In this document: positions 14,139 to 27,500 of the stretch, one piece after another
Position numbering within the stretch: the stretch's first letter is position 1
Layout of the letters: each line of letters opens with the position of its first letter
Assembly (NCBI GenBank): GCA_013365365.1
Contig: JABVXU010000126.1
Coordinates: forward strand, 1-64,000
Length of the DNA stretch: 64,000 bases
Reading direction: 5' to 3'
From: Cruorifilaria tuberocauda
Taxonomy: Eukaryota > Nematoda > Chromadorea > Rhabditida > Onchocercidae
Program-made: the position numbers and the translations under genes
The notes under the pieces: model-generated
What the model was told of the DNA's origin: nothing
What the model saw: the letters and a program-made list of their open reading frames with translations, nothing else
Databases searched by the model: none

Positions 14139-15863
14139 ATCTATGAAACTTTCTTTTTCTTCACTCATTACTTTCAATTTTTAATTAAGCGAAAAGATGG
14201 TTGAGGCATGAAATATTTCAGTGCATTATTTTTTAATTCACACAATTTTCGTTTATCATGTCGATGTTATTATTATTAAATTTGAATCCTTTAGACTTTT
14301 TATTTTTAGGATTTGATTTAAAGATTTACGAATTTCGAAGTTTGATTCTATCTACAATCATCATATTTCTTATTTGGGTTCTTGTTTGAGAAATATACTT
14401 TGTGATAGTATTTTTTCCGAACATTAACAGATTTTATATTCGAGATGATGGAAAAAACATATACAATGAAAGTATTGTTGAAAAAATATATTTGTTTCAA
14501 AATAAGTTGTACTTACATAAAGAAGTAAAAGCCCATATAACAAATGTAAATATTTCGTGTGATATTGAATGTTTCTCTTTAAAATTTAAGGGAAAACAAT
14601 TGAGAAATCTGAACATTTTTGGATAAAAAATTTATCAACTTTTCGTCTCATATTGGATAACACACCGATTCTAATTTGCATAATTTTTACATTCTTTTTT
14701 GAAATTTTAATATGTCGATTAGTGAAGGATAATGAGAGTATTGTTCAGCTATCAGCAGTTAAAATATTGTCGATCTTGCAGACATTACGCAACAATATCC
14801 GTATATAGCTCCAGCGATTATTGGAGCTATCGAAACTTTGCTTAGTATCGTAAATAGATTAATAATAAGCAATAAAATCAGGAAGATCATTGCATCATCC
14901 TTCTGTTTCACTGATTAGATATCGATTTTATTTGTTCATTGCGATTCTTCCATTAATTGTCATTTGGAATTGTGTTCAAAAACAACAAGATAACGAAAGT
15001 AGCGGTGGTTTTAGTTGACCATGACCTGATTTGATTTGTGATATTATGTAAGAGGAAATGTGTTCTGGATGTTTTTATGGGACATCATTTTTGCAAATCG
15101 CTAGATTCGAACTTTTTCATTCCATTGCTTGCATTCCTTAGTCTCTGTAATTAAGTATTTGAGATTTAACAATGTGAATGTGAGTGAGATTGATATATTT
15201 TTCCTTTATGCTATTTTAAAAATATTTTTAATTAAATTTCATACCTGTTGCTCTCACAGAAGCAAATTTCCACTTCACTGCTGTACTTTCCATTTGTCTA
15301 ATTTTACAATTCATATTGTGATTATATTTTATTTCTGAAATTAGAAAGAAAATTTCTTTTTAAAATAATCAAATATTAACAGTCTTGCCTAAACGCATTT
15401 TTCAAGTCATTAAATGGCTTGAATTGGTGAACCTAGGTGCAACATGACCCCTCTAATACCTCAACCAGCTATCAATAGGGAAATGCACCGCCAAGTGTTC
15501 TTTTTCTTTCAAAGCCATTCCGGAAAGGTAACCAATATGTGCTATTGAATGAAGGTGATACGCATCGCTTATAAGCTATGTAAGTATAAAATCATAGGAC
15601 CAGATGGTCAGTGCTATATGTATTGGCCAACCAAACAACGATAAGTATTAAATATTAAATTGTGCAAAAAAAAAATTCCCATACCAATAATCATTTCCCC
15701 GCTTACGCTATCATTACTATCATTATTACTATTCCGAAATTGTGACGCGCCGTCTTGTTTATTTCCTGTTATGTAAGTATTTGCAAAATTCCATTAAAAT
15801 AGTGAACTGAATTAGGTAAGAGGGAAAGGGTGAATTCGATACATACCACTATGTAACTGTGTT

Positions 15864-15895
<32 letters not shown>

Positions 15896-15957
15896 GTATA
15901 CACGCATATACATGCACAGACACATGCATACACGCACGCATGCATACATATGTATAC
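15864..15957. repeat. (CA)n and alternating purine-pyrimidine tract
   Basis: An uninterrupted CA run near 15870-15895 continues as imperfect CACGCATA, CATGCATA and TATGTATAC units. Purine-pyrimidine alternation is almost continuous over about 94 bp, the type of sequence that can adopt Z-DNA. Confidence 0.9.
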
Positions 15958-16465
15958 AAACAAAAACAATAGATGTCGATTGTGTTAAATCAAATTAATC
16001 ATGGAAGAAAAGGGAAATAAATGGAGCAAAAAGATTGTCAGAAGTGATCGTGTAACTTCATACTTAACTTCATACTTCGCATGCATTCTGTTTAAGCTTT
16101 CTTTCATCACACTTTTTAATGCCAAAGATTTGAACAATTCGATGAATTAGTCTCTTTTTATTGCTTAATCCTTCACCATAACTATTTCATTCCTTTTATT
16201 TCATGCAATTTAAGTAAATCGTACTATATTCATTAGTATCGTTGAAAACTAATCTTTAATGTTTGGTATTAAGTTAAAGCTTAAACATCAATGTATGCAA
16301 CCTTCCGGTTTTCGTGGTACCTATTAATATAATCGAATATCGAATCCCGCTTTTCCGATTCCGGAATGATATTTTCCGAATGTTCCACTATTTAGCATTG
16401 GTCCCTGGAACTTCTATAATCAAACAATGAATTTCTTTCCCTTTGAAATATTCAAGAGGCTGATG

Positions 16466-16473
16466 TGGCGCCA
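16466..16473. promoter_or_regulatory. TGGCGCCA palindrome, copy 3 (E2F-like)
   Basis: Third copy of the octamer. It is followed by AAAA, so the minus strand reads TTTTTGGCGCCA, which fits the E2F consensus TTTGGCGC. It lies about 4.0 kb upstream of the CKI start. Confidence 0.4.
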
Positions 16474-16550
16474 AAAACTGAGGGAACAAGTTCCTTAATG
16501 GAGCGACGGATAGATAGATAGATCACCGAATAGCTGTAAACAACTAACAC

Positions 16551-16670
16551 CTCCATTCTTTATTCACTCCTCTCCTCTACCCTTACCTTGCCCTACCCAT
16601 ACCCATCTACTATTTACCTTTACCCTTACCTATACCTTCACCTAGACCTGCTACCCATACCCGTACTCAT
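16551..16670. repeat. Degenerate pyrimidine-rich TACCC/CCTTACC tract
   Basis: Repeated variants of TACCC, CCTTACC and CCCATACCC make the plus strand C-rich and nearly free of G. It is not the nematode telomere unit TTAGGC. Confidence 0.7.
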
Positions 16671-16864
16671 ATCATACTCCAAACAACAGCTGCCTTTTTA
16701 TGCATGCAAATAATGCTTCTTCTTTTTATAGAAAACCTCGGTGAATGGTAACTCTTACCCAAACAAAGTATATATGAGGGGAGGAAAAAATGGGCGCAAA
16801 AGCTGCCACCATCCAACACACTCTTCCAATCCTTTCCTTTTGCATAGCAAACAAGTCCATCTAC

Positions 16865-16930
16865 CGACCATCCGACCATCCGTCGTCCGTCCGTCCGTCC
16901 GTTCATCCGTCCGTCCATCCGTCCGTTTGT
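16865..16930. repeat. (CCGT)n degenerate tetranucleotide repeat
   Basis: Tandem CCGT units with CATC variants. Reading frames across it give low-complexity RPSVRPSV-type peptides and are not genes. Confidence 0.92.
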
Positions 16931-18059
16931 CTATTTATCTGTTCCACTATCCTCACAACTGTACTTTTTGCGCGCGCACTTTGTCTATATTGAAAAAAAG
17001 GAATAATTTCTTTTTTTGTTCCTTTGAAAAAAATTGTGTATTTTGAAGAGTTAACATTAGTGACATTGTTTTGCAAATCAGTTCAAAGATACTTACTTAC
17101 TCATAGAAGAGAGAGGAAGAGGACAAAAGAAAAAAATACATGAATATCCTCGAGTGAGTGACAAGTTTCCAATGACAATAACCCAGTGTTGTAGTCCTAT
17201 CTATCATCTTGCCAATTCGTGACAACTCGGGGGAGACCACAACAGCTAATTTCGTGCTCATACGGATGGATCATTCACCCCTTTTTTTTCTACATCAGCT
17301 GGCTGTAATGGGCCACACTGTTCTATACCTCCGCGATAGCTTCCAATCATATTATCATGCTTCTTCAAATGCTACACTACTCTTCCTTCTGCTTTTTTTG
17401 GCAGCTTCATATCACTTCTTTACGCTTTTTGGCAACCATCCATTCGTATTTCCACATAATAAATCTCTGAGAATTCCATATGAAACAGAAAGCGGTTGAA
17501 ATACAATGAGTATCATAATTTGACACATTCAAATGATAGCCAAACATCATGATAGTCAAGTGATTATCTTGATCAACTATTTTCACTTAATTTCCGTCAC
17601 CTAACTCGTGTTTGCTAGCAGAAGATAAATAGGATACGATGTATGCAATACACACAATTAATTTAAAAATCCTGGAGAGCAACTATTTACAATAACAGCG
17701 ATTGTGTTATCAAAATCACCAGCACGTGATAAATTTCATGTTATCGTAGATATCGCCGACTGATTTTTTGTTATCAAATAATTTTCCGCAAATTTCATGC
17801 ATAATTCTCAACACTATTCTTGTGAAAAGGAATGGTAGCTATTACTACTATTGACAACAGTTTGTAAGCTACAAGTGGACCGCACACACGAAGCTGATAA
17901 GGGCGGTAGCCTGAATATTTGCGCTTTACGTTTCTTTGGTTATATGCCAACTTTCTCCCCTTCTAATGTACAATGAAAATAGAGTGGAAATGAGGAGAAT
18001 GTAGACGATTAAATTTCTGGAGTGCTTTCTATAAATAAAGTTGAAAGTTATATGCGTTA

Positions 18060-18220
18060 TAAGAGAACAAGAGAAAGAGAGAAGGATGGAGAAGGAGAAA
18101 AGAGCATTTTGATAGAGATAAGCAGTTAATTGGTGTAGGAGAGAGGGATGGGTAATGGAGAGGGGAGTGCGAAGAGAGGAGAAAGGATGGAAAACAAGGG
18201 GGAGGGGCTATGGAGGCGGA
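18060..18220. repeat. Polypurine (GA/GGA-rich) tract
   Basis: The plus strand is almost all purine in 18060-18112 and again in 18138-18220, with GAGAAAGAGAGAAGG-type composition. Such mirror-like tracts can form triplex DNA and are common near promoters. Confidence 0.8.
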
Positions 18221-19735
18221 GGGTGGTTGCTCGTTGTGTTCCATCAGGGAAGGAGTGCATTGCTGAGTGCGGGAAAGCGGCTAGTCGGCCTACTGAAGGC
18301 TGCGTGCTTCTCCTGGTCAACTGTCCACTTGACCCCGATGACCCCTATCTGATTGCCCTTCTCTGCTACACTACCTGCGTAATGACCGCATATGATGACA
18401 CATGCTTTGCTTCTACTCTATCACTAATATTCTCACTATACAATCAACAACCATACGACCGCTGATATCTATCACTTTCCACTGCCTCTAGCATTTGTAC
18501 GCTCTATCATTATCACTATCATTATCACGATCATTGCTGCTAAAACTATCGATTGACCAATCAGTTAAACTGAGCCACCGCAATTTCGTCATTGTGAACG
18601 TAAACCTGCTCATATGTGTACCTGCATGAAAAAGCACTAATTAGTGTTCCAGTTTCGCATTTACAATTATATATGAGTGACCAGTGCCTCAGTTGTGACC
18701 ATTGCTGTCTATCATTTCATCTCATCCATTCTGCTCATTTGTTTATTTTACTTTTCCATCTAATTCACATGTGTACATTGATTGATATCATGTGATATTA
18801 TAAATATTTAATTTACTGATTCCCACTGTTAACATCATTTAACTCATTCAATTTTTTACGCACGCATTTATCTTCTAGTAGTCACAGTAGCAATTGCATG
18901 ACAATTATTTTTCATAGCATTTTTCATTTTGAGTTTTAAAGTATAAGTAAAAAAGTAGTAGATATTTCAGTTAAGGTACATTGAACTAGTCTTTTTACTG
19001 GTTCAAAAGTTTCATTACTTCCATACTATATTATTAAATTAATGGTAATTACGACACTGTTTTACATACTGAAGATTTGTGTGAATATATAGACGTGTGG
19101 CAGTACGTGTACTCTTCTCTACTTTTACTCTAAGGAAAGGAATTCTTATCGGTTTAAGAAATGAGATGACCCATGTTCCCCTTTCTTTTTTCTGTCTATT
19201 CTTTATTCCTTTTCTTTTTTACAGTGATCGGACAGTGTTGTCCATCAATATGACCTGTGAAGAACTTCTATTCCTTCTTCTTCGACCCTATAAATTAATC
19301 TTTTTCCTGAAATGTTCACATTATTGAACAACTGGACGATAATTCTCTTCTTCCACTCTCTCATTTTTGCACTTTATTTTTTATTACTAATACAATATAG
19401 TCATTTGTTTTAACAACTGACCATTATAATGACCACATTTTTGTTTACTATTATTTAAAGTGAATCTATCACAACTGTTCAGTACAGATGTACCACTTTT
19501 TCTGAAAGTTCACGACAGGTTAGATTAAAAGAGCCATATTTGAAGCATTGGAACTAATCTTTTTTTAAACAAAATGTAGTAAATGTAGTGTTGTGAACTT
19601 GAAATATACTGCAGCTTTCCCGATTGACTATCACTGGATGATTTGCGTGCAACTGTCTGATTGATTTCTCTTATGGGTATTGATATGGTTGATGCTTGAG
19701 TCATAGTTGCGTCACAGAGAAACGAATGCTTTTCA

Positions 19736-19759
19736 AGTGCTAGTGCTAGTGCTAGTGCT
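19736..19759. repeat. (AGTGCT)4 hexamer repeat
   Basis: Four perfect tandem AGTGCT units, about 750 bp upstream of the CKI start codon. The minus-strand frame gives an LALALALA peptide, judged spurious. Confidence 0.95.
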
Positions 19760-20507
19760 AAATGAGCTTCCATGCTCCCTCTCTCTCACTTACGTCCATT
19801 CTTCGTTCTAAACCCTGTCCACTTCTCTCTTCCATGTCCTGATTATTTGAGTCCATATGGCTATAGTACTATAGTTATGCTTGACTTACTACTTACACAG
19901 CTTTCTTGTCCTTGTTAATTTTCTTCCCAAGCTGTTCCCATCTGTCGTATATTCTCGGATATTACGCTTGTTAGGGTTATTTTTAACTTTCAAGAGGCAG
20001 GACGATAGGAGCGATATTCGAAAAATCAGTTTATAGTCACTTCTTGGACACCTATCAAGTTTCTAATTTGATTCTGAAATGCACATAATTTTATTTCATG
20101 GATTAACAGAACATTCTTTTCCAGTATGTGCTTTAGAACAATTCTTTCAATAATATTGAAACGGTAAAACACTGAAGCAAAAATCTTTATTATCGAAAAA
20201 TATGAACAATTCTTCCATCTTCTAACGGTTTCATTTCTAACTTAGGGAAATTAGCATTAGTCGGATTTTGTAAAATTACTTAAGTGGTTTGATACATAGA
20301 TAAATTCGTCCGTTTTGGTTAATATTTTTATTATATACGATTTAATTATTAGATTTGATATCTAAGTAATTTGCTTATACTATGATTTTCAGATTTTTTA
20401 ATCCTTTTTATATCTTTCAAACAAAGGCAGAAGCATTGAAGCCAAACGGACATTGCTTATCTTATTTCTAATTTTTCCATATTATCTTGAATTATCTGGT
20501 TATTTCG

Positions 20508-21559
20508 ATGGAAGATTCAGTCGTCATATCGACACCGGTGAACGCTACTACAGCTGTTACTATCCCTTCAAAAATGGGACCTGTAAAATTGCTAAAACGT
20601 AGCGCGCGACGTTGTCTATTTGGACGTCCGGATCCACAAAACGTTGATGAATGGTTAACGAAAGAGTTAAATGAAGTTCGACGTGAGCAGCAACTGAGAT
20701 GGGGTTTCTTATTCAGTCATGAAAATCCATGCGCATCAGCAATTAATTCGGAGTGGGAGTTTACTTCTGTTCCGGCCGAATCGGTAAGTTAGTATATATC
20801 ACAGTTAGTATATATTTTATATATAGTATATATTTCAACTATTCATGTATTTTATCTCTAAGCCTAAGCATCCCTCTCCGCGTTGTCTGTACTAATTAAT
20901 CTGAAATTTTATTTTATGTAATTTAATTTGACTATCAATCCATATAAATCTTCATAGGGTGTTAAAATAAATTTCAATAATGTGTATTAGGCATATAAGG
21001 TATTTTAAAAATATTTTTTATTGTCTTTTCATTATAGGTTCCTCAGTTCTATCGCAGCACTTATTATTTGTCCAGTCGATGCATACCATGTGAAACTGAG
21101 AACTGCATGCCTTGTAGTAGCAGTATAAGCACCAACTGTAATGTGGATTCTACGTCTACTTCTATAACAACTGACTACTCAGGTTCAGAAATACCGGTTC
21201 TTCCAGCCACGTCAAGATTATCAAAATGCAAAGAGCGACGTATAGCTAAGCAGACAAAACTAACTTGTTAGTACTTTCAGTTTTTTTTGATTTTTCTTTA
21301 TCCCTCATTCTCTCAAATCAAATTATAGATTTTAATCAAAAACTTTGCTATTTTATATTTGTGAATACTATTTTCCGGCCAAAATTATGGTTTTGGTCCA
21401 GATGAAAATCTCATGATTTGCATTTCATTGATTTTCCCACCCTTTTTTACAGCATTTATGAATGTTGATTCACGTAAACGGTTGCGCCAGCAGACTAACA
21501 AAGCTCCATCATCACCGAAATCAATACGTTTGATCGGTCACTGCAGATCGCTCATATAG
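20508..21559 (+). CDS. cki: Cyclin-dependent kinase inhibitor, p27/Kip (CKI) family, first copy
   Basis: Three exons, 20508-20783, 21038-21266 and 21453-21559 (TAG), encode 203 aa with all phases kept. The CDI domain spans about residues 33-100. It has the cyclin-docking RxLF motif in RRCLFG (35-39), an amphipathic helix (WLTKELNEVRREQQ), RWGFLF (64-69, the CDK-binding equivalent of p27 KWNFDF), EWEF and VPQFYR. After it come Ser/Thr-rich linker sequence and a basic RKRLRQQ motif near the C terminus, a likely nuclear signal. By family, it binds cyclin/CDK complexes in the nucleus and blocks G1/S entry. The start is the first in-frame ATG, and a TTTTCAG acceptor about 115 nt upstream could be a spliced-leader site. 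A second CKI gene follows 8.3 kb downstream in the same orientation, as cki-1 and cki-2 are adjacent in C. elegans; which copy corresponds to which is not settled. Confidence 0.93.
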
Positions 21560-24500
21560 ATTAGCAGTGCAGAAAGGTCATAGATCAACGATAAGGCATC
21601 AGTAATGGAGCAAAAACTTTCAAGCCTGAGTGATATTACCTTTTGAAAAACAGTAATGTTACGAATGGTGTTCACTTTTTCATGTTTTACGTTGTGCACT
21701 GTGGTTCCAATATTGCTGTGATAATGTTATATAAGGAATTTTTATCAGACATGCGGTCGCCTGTTTTTCCCTGAGATAATATTTCACCTTTGGAGTGTGA
21801 TCAGTACCTCTGTGAATATTGTGGCAGGCTTCACTGTAATCAGTCGAATGAGAATTGAGCTTTAGAAATACATTAATATTACTATGATTTTTTTACTTTT
21901 CCATCATTTCGAAATATTTGAATTGGGTCGTGGGAAATCACCGGTATTTTTCCATCCGCATGTTTTTCACTTCTTTCATCAATTGTATGTTTGTGGTCAA
22001 GTTGCCAAAATGTGTAAATTACTCTTATAAAGAGTATATTTAACATTGCACATAATTTTCTCTTGTTTTGTATTGTTATTATTTCTTTCTAATTGTTTGC
22101 AAAAACTTTTTTCTGCTATTAAGTCTTTTTTCATCGGTGTAGGTTGTGATTGTAAAATACTGTAGGATTTGGAGGGTTCGAAATTTAATGATTCCTAGTT
22201 GTGATCGCTTCATTGTACTTTAGTAAAAGTCGTCCTTTATAGATTTTCGAGTAGCAAATTCATTTTTCTTACATAGATATCAAGTACAGCGCATTTTCGG
22301 CTTTTCAAATAGATAAAAATCTTTTTTACACAGCGATATGTTAATGAAAAATCACGTTTAATTCGGATTTGGCACTGGTTTAGAATATAAAAGTTTGGAA
22401 AGAAAATGAAATTCTGGGATTTGGAGGACTTGAAACTTAAAGAATTAACTTGTACTTTTTTTATATCAAAAGAAATAGAAAGGAAGTTTGAGAAAATCTG
22501 CAAGATGGTAGATATATCCCATTTGGTATTGTGAATTTTCGGGACGAGATTACCTTTGCTCCAATAAGAGGATTAGAGAGGTCAATGGTCAAGGTGATTT
22601 GTACAGGTCGCGGACCTTTCTTTGCCAAATAAAAAATGTATTTGAGAGCTAGTTTACTGCAAAGACACACGTCTTGCGGAGATAAACTTTCTAGAAATTA
22701 ATTCTATTATTTTCGATTCTTATGCAATCAAATCAAGAATTCGAGAGGAAAATTGCGAAATCTATAACAATAAGCTCAATTAGTCAATTATAACTCAAGA
22801 TCTCAATTTAAATTGAGCCTTTTCTCAAGCTTTAATATTTTCCATTTTAATTAAGCTTTTTAAATCCGATTAAAATAATAGTAGGAATCGAAAAAAAAAT
22901 TAAATGCCAAAATATTCAGCTACAGTGTATAAAATGAGCACCCTACAAACTTTCCAGAGGACTATTTTTTGCATGTTCATCAATCGATTGATTGATTGCA
23001 TGGCGACTATCTCTCCTTACTGTTAATATCCCCTGGTAGCATTTTTTCAATTTTTTTCCCAATGAACACAAAAACATCTATTCATCATTACTGCAGAATG
23101 AGAACATTAAATAGGATCAATCTTCCATGTTTTTCATTACGCGAAATAATATGAAGTTATCAATTTCTACATCACCCAATATTACTACATATTTTAAACG
23201 GAATATCGACTATCAAAATAATAGTTGCAGCTCCTAATCTTTTTCTTATCGATTAGAATAGTGCAGTAAAGTGATTAGAAATAACTAAAATGGGATGGAT
23301 GACTCGTAGAGACAGCAACATTTCTGAAAACTAAACGGAAGAAGGAATAATAATAATGTTCACTTTCTTCAGTATGAACAAAGCGCGCCTGCCTCCCAAC
23401 GTACTTGCTAGTTAGAGATTCAGCTTTATTATTTACTCTTTCTGCTCTATGATCTCCTATGCTCTATGTATATTTGTTGATATATATAACTTCCATAGCT
23501 TAAAAAGAGCTATGCTCTTCGAAAAAGCTATACTTGGAAAGCTGACCATGCTGTTCCAGCTGGAATCTAAATAGCTTGATAAGCACTAATCAATACTGTT
23601 GACATCAAGATTTATGAATTTTAAACCTTTTGCTTATTGCCCTCCAGATATTAATGTCTACTTCTCTATTCAAATTGGCTCAGTAAGACAAGAGAAGAAG
23701 CAGCATAGCGTCCTCATTTTGTTAAAATTAATTATCGAGTAAAAATAAATAATTTGCGGTGAATGGCGGTAAGATGATAAAGGCTGAACAATTATGTAGC
23801 CAAATTAGGTTTATCCTCAAGGTTAATTACTAGTCATACATAATAATCTGAAAGGGAATATAATACATGAAAAAAGTATCGGAATGATTCTATTTATAAA
23901 TGATTGCTGGCCGTAATATTAAATTTTCATATCTTTGATTTGTTATAAGTTGTCAGGGGAAGAATTACTTTCTCTCTTTCCCTCTCCTATTTTTATCACT
24001 GATCCAACAAAAATTAAGAAAAATGAAGCCATCTTTGCTACTGATTGAATAATAGTAAGCTGAATAATACGTAGTGAGAAAATAAATCGTTGAAGACAGT
24101 CAGTGTTAGTCTCGTTCATATTATTTTAGTCATCGGGGCGCCATAAAAATGTTTAAAATATTTGACAGAGAGAGAGAGAAGGAGAAAAAGAAATGAAATG
24201 AAAGGTTTGATTCAGTTACAGATGGAACAGAAAGGATAGAATTGCTAGCCCAAATAATTGATTATCATGAAGAATTCAGCTAGGAAATGTGTAGAAATTT
24301 GAGTGTTAAGTTAAAGCATTTCAATTCAATTCAATTCAAAACATTTGTTGAGCTGTGCAAATATCGCACATTTTATTCAAATGATATTACCTTACAGTGA
24401 TAACCAATCAAACAATGATAAAAAATGGTCGATAATAACGATGGAAAATGAACAACAGCTACTGTCTTACCTTAACAAACACTGATAAAATTTAAAAAAG

Positions 24501-27500
24501 ATGTTCGAGGAGATGAATAAATGAAGTAATGAACAAGTGTAGATCAAAAAAATTGCACCTAAATGACTTTTCTTTTCACAACGATGCACAAAAGAAGACC
24601 TGTCATTATCAATAAGCATATAAATAGAAGCTTATTTGCATAAAAAGGCATGCTCTTGAACGGAAAAGCTTTTATTTAGGGAGTATCAAAAGGACCGCTT
24701 TCAATAGATACTTCGGTAGGTTTCCAGGGTTTTGTACCTTTTCATTCATATCCCATGTTCCAATTATGCAAATGAGATGCTGAGGACAGAATATATCTAT
24801 CCATATATGAAGCCGAAAAGAACAAGATATCATTTAAACAGATGGTCAAAGGTCAACTAAGGTTAAACATATCAGTGTTTTTGTAGCTCCTCAAATTAAG
24901 TTATAATCGAATATTTGAAAAATAAAAATGAAAAAAAATCATGATTCAAAGATACTGCACAAATGTATTTCATTATCACTAAAGGTGACCTAACATTCGC
25001 TTCTCTTATCTTGTAAATAAAGTTTCTTTCGGAAATCAAATCAGAAAAAGCATTCTTGCTGTAACGTTTTTAATTAATCTGGATCAGTCAATGATTGGAA
25101 CAGTACCGAAAAAAAAAACATCGTGCATAAGTTAAGTCATTGTTTTGGCGGCCTAATTAGCAGAAAAAGAAGAGGTCAGCATCAGTTCATTAAACATTAA
25201 CAAGGTATGCTCATTAACTCGCTAATCTACTATATAAAAAAGTTGCCGCCTTCTACAACCACATATTTATATTACAGTTCATTAACCATATGCTTGCTTA
25301 GCGCTCAAATCTTCTTGTATATCCATAACTGAAGTTTATCCTTTCCTTCATCTGCTTTTATACATCCATTATCTTTGTGAGAGCATTATCTGTTTGCAAT
25401 TTGTAAGGTTGTATATGACAAATGCTTAAATATGTACAGCCTCTTCATTAATTTATTATAGATAAAAGATCGGAATAAATTATTGCTTAGTAATATTTTG
25501 TGGAACAATCTGAAGAAGGATAAGATGAGACGAGAGATCGGTCGATTATTACTAGGATTTTGAAATAAATCTCGATTTAAATAATTCATTAAATAAGACT
25601 CAGTGGAAAATTTGTAAGTTTCGATTAAGCTTAACAAATGCTCTGTTCAGACATACATTGCAAACGTGAATCTTCAGGTTTTTTTGGTCAAGATGGAAAG
25701 GTTAAGGCTAGAGTGACAAGTGGTGAGTGATAAATGCGGAAGGGGGAATTCAATGATGGCGGTAGCAGTTTAATCAGAAAATGCTGTAAGGGAAAGAGCG
25801 AACTTCTTGATTGATGGGATGGATCGTTTAGAATTGTAAATTTCTGGCAATAATTTAAGATGAATTCTCTCTTCTATTGTGGCCGCTAACCATCGGAACG
25901 ACTGATCGCCAAGAAACGGGAAATGGAGCAAAGCGCTTTCAGACAGACAATCATCGCTTTATACCTAAAGAGATCCATTGGAATGACCGATTGATGAAGG
26001 AAGAGAAGTTTGCGGTAGACTGTTAATGAGTGCTCGATGTAAAATGCCGCATCATCTCTTTCAACCTTTTCATTTTCTTGCTGTGATAAATACTTCACAT
26101 TCGGACTGTGATAAGGAAAGTCAGGGTCACTTATGCAAATTAAACTAGTTCAAAGAAAAATAAGATCCTTCTATTTTTAAATTTAATTTTACTTCTTTTT
26201 TCAAAAATTTATGACAAGCGCTCGAAATATTTCGAAAATTGCGGATTCTTTCTTTTCTGTAATTTCAACAAGTTTTACTCCAGTTTCTTTCAGGAATTTA
26301 ATTACGCAAATTAAACAAATGAATTCATTCACTCATTCCAAGGTGTTTAACAAAACCACGAACCGGTTAATGACATTAAACTCACATTAGTTGAAATTAA
26401 ATGAAGAGGCAGAAGAATTAATCACTGGAAAATTGAAATCTAAAATAATGATAGAAGTACTTAATTTATCTCTAAAAATATAAAATGGTAAAAAATTCTA
26501 CAGTGTAATAATTGTAAAAAGGGAGTAAAAATAGAAATTAATTATTGCCTTATTTTTATGAGTTAAATATAACTTATAAATTACCAACAGAGAAAATTAC
26601 AAAATTGCACTCAAACCTTTCGATTACAAATAATCCTCTTTATCATTATATTAATTATACTAAATTAAGGCCTCTTTTCGGTCTAGTTTTTCAAGTCTAC
26701 AATTCCCTTCTGTAATTTCTATGATAATATACAGTATTCAAAGTACCACTTGTTATGTAACCACTATGTTACCACAAATCAGTTAATATATCAACTCAGA
26801 GAAGCAATTAAAAATCAATTAACATGAATTGGCCACATTATTATTGCGCGTGAAAATCTATTGCCATGCCACTGTGCACTCTATCCATTTTGATAGAGGT
26901 CATCGTGGTGGACTTTTTCTACGATCTTCGTAATGTAAATCCCTTTTCTCATTTTCCTGCTAAGATCACAAGCACAAAAGACGATGCCAGATTTGTCTTT
27001 CTTCAAACTGTTACAACAATACCATAGCACATTCATTCATTGTATTGCATTCTGTACAAGCAGAGAATTTGATACATACATTTTTTGAACTAAATTTTAC
27101 TATTCACACTTTTCCATAGAAGTTGAGATTTTCCGATAATTAAGATATCCCGCAGTGGCCTCAATGATGCATGAATTGTAGGCCAATGGTCACTTGGACA
27201 ATGTCGCTCGTCCTCTTTCCCATCCAATTGCGCCTCTTAGTAATTTGTTCCCATTATGATCAACAAAAGGAGCATAGATTAGATTCATTATATGTCGAAT
27301 TACGCCAACATATTTTTTTGTTTAGGATTTAGGGAGAAAGAAAACTTTTTCTTAATTCGATTTTTAAAATCTTTAAACCTCACAATCAATAATTTAAACT
27401 AAATCTCAAAAGAAAAATTATTGAAAAGCTTTCAAATTTCCCTCCTTACCAAGTCCACATTATGAGTCTTGAGGCTTAACTAACAAATTCAAAAAGCTTT

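Larger units (their letters stand above)
3400..20507. other. 17-kb gene-poor region upstream of the first CKI gene
   Basis: I find no exon chain with recognisable homology in this stretch. Open frames here are short (114 codons or fewer) and lack splice-supported partners. It holds microsatellites, inverted repeats, a MITE-like fold-back and three TGGCGCCA palindromes, listed separately. It separates divergent genes (WDR31 on minus, CKI on plus), so it is the natural location for promoter and enhancer sequence of the CKI gene. Unannotated small RNA genes cannot be excluded. Confidence 0.6.

Noticed and set aside
13833..14177. 114-codon minus-strand open frame
   Set aside because: No recognisable domain, no supporting splice partners, and its GC-rich parts coincide with the TGGCGCCA sites.
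16551..16670. Possible internal telomere repeat
   Set aside because: The units are TACCC/CCTTACC, not the nematode TTAGGC/GCCTAA repeat.
16741..17046. Plus-strand open frame across the CCGT repeat
   Set aside because: The product is RPSVRPSV low complexity created by the tetranucleotide repeat.
17209..17499. 96-codon plus-strand open frame, hydrophobic
   Set aside because: No family resemblance, no good splice context, and a pyrimidine-rich origin of the hydrophobic residues.
22237..22670. Two overlapping minus-strand frames between the CKI genes
   Set aside because: AT-driven composition, no domain, and no splice chain.
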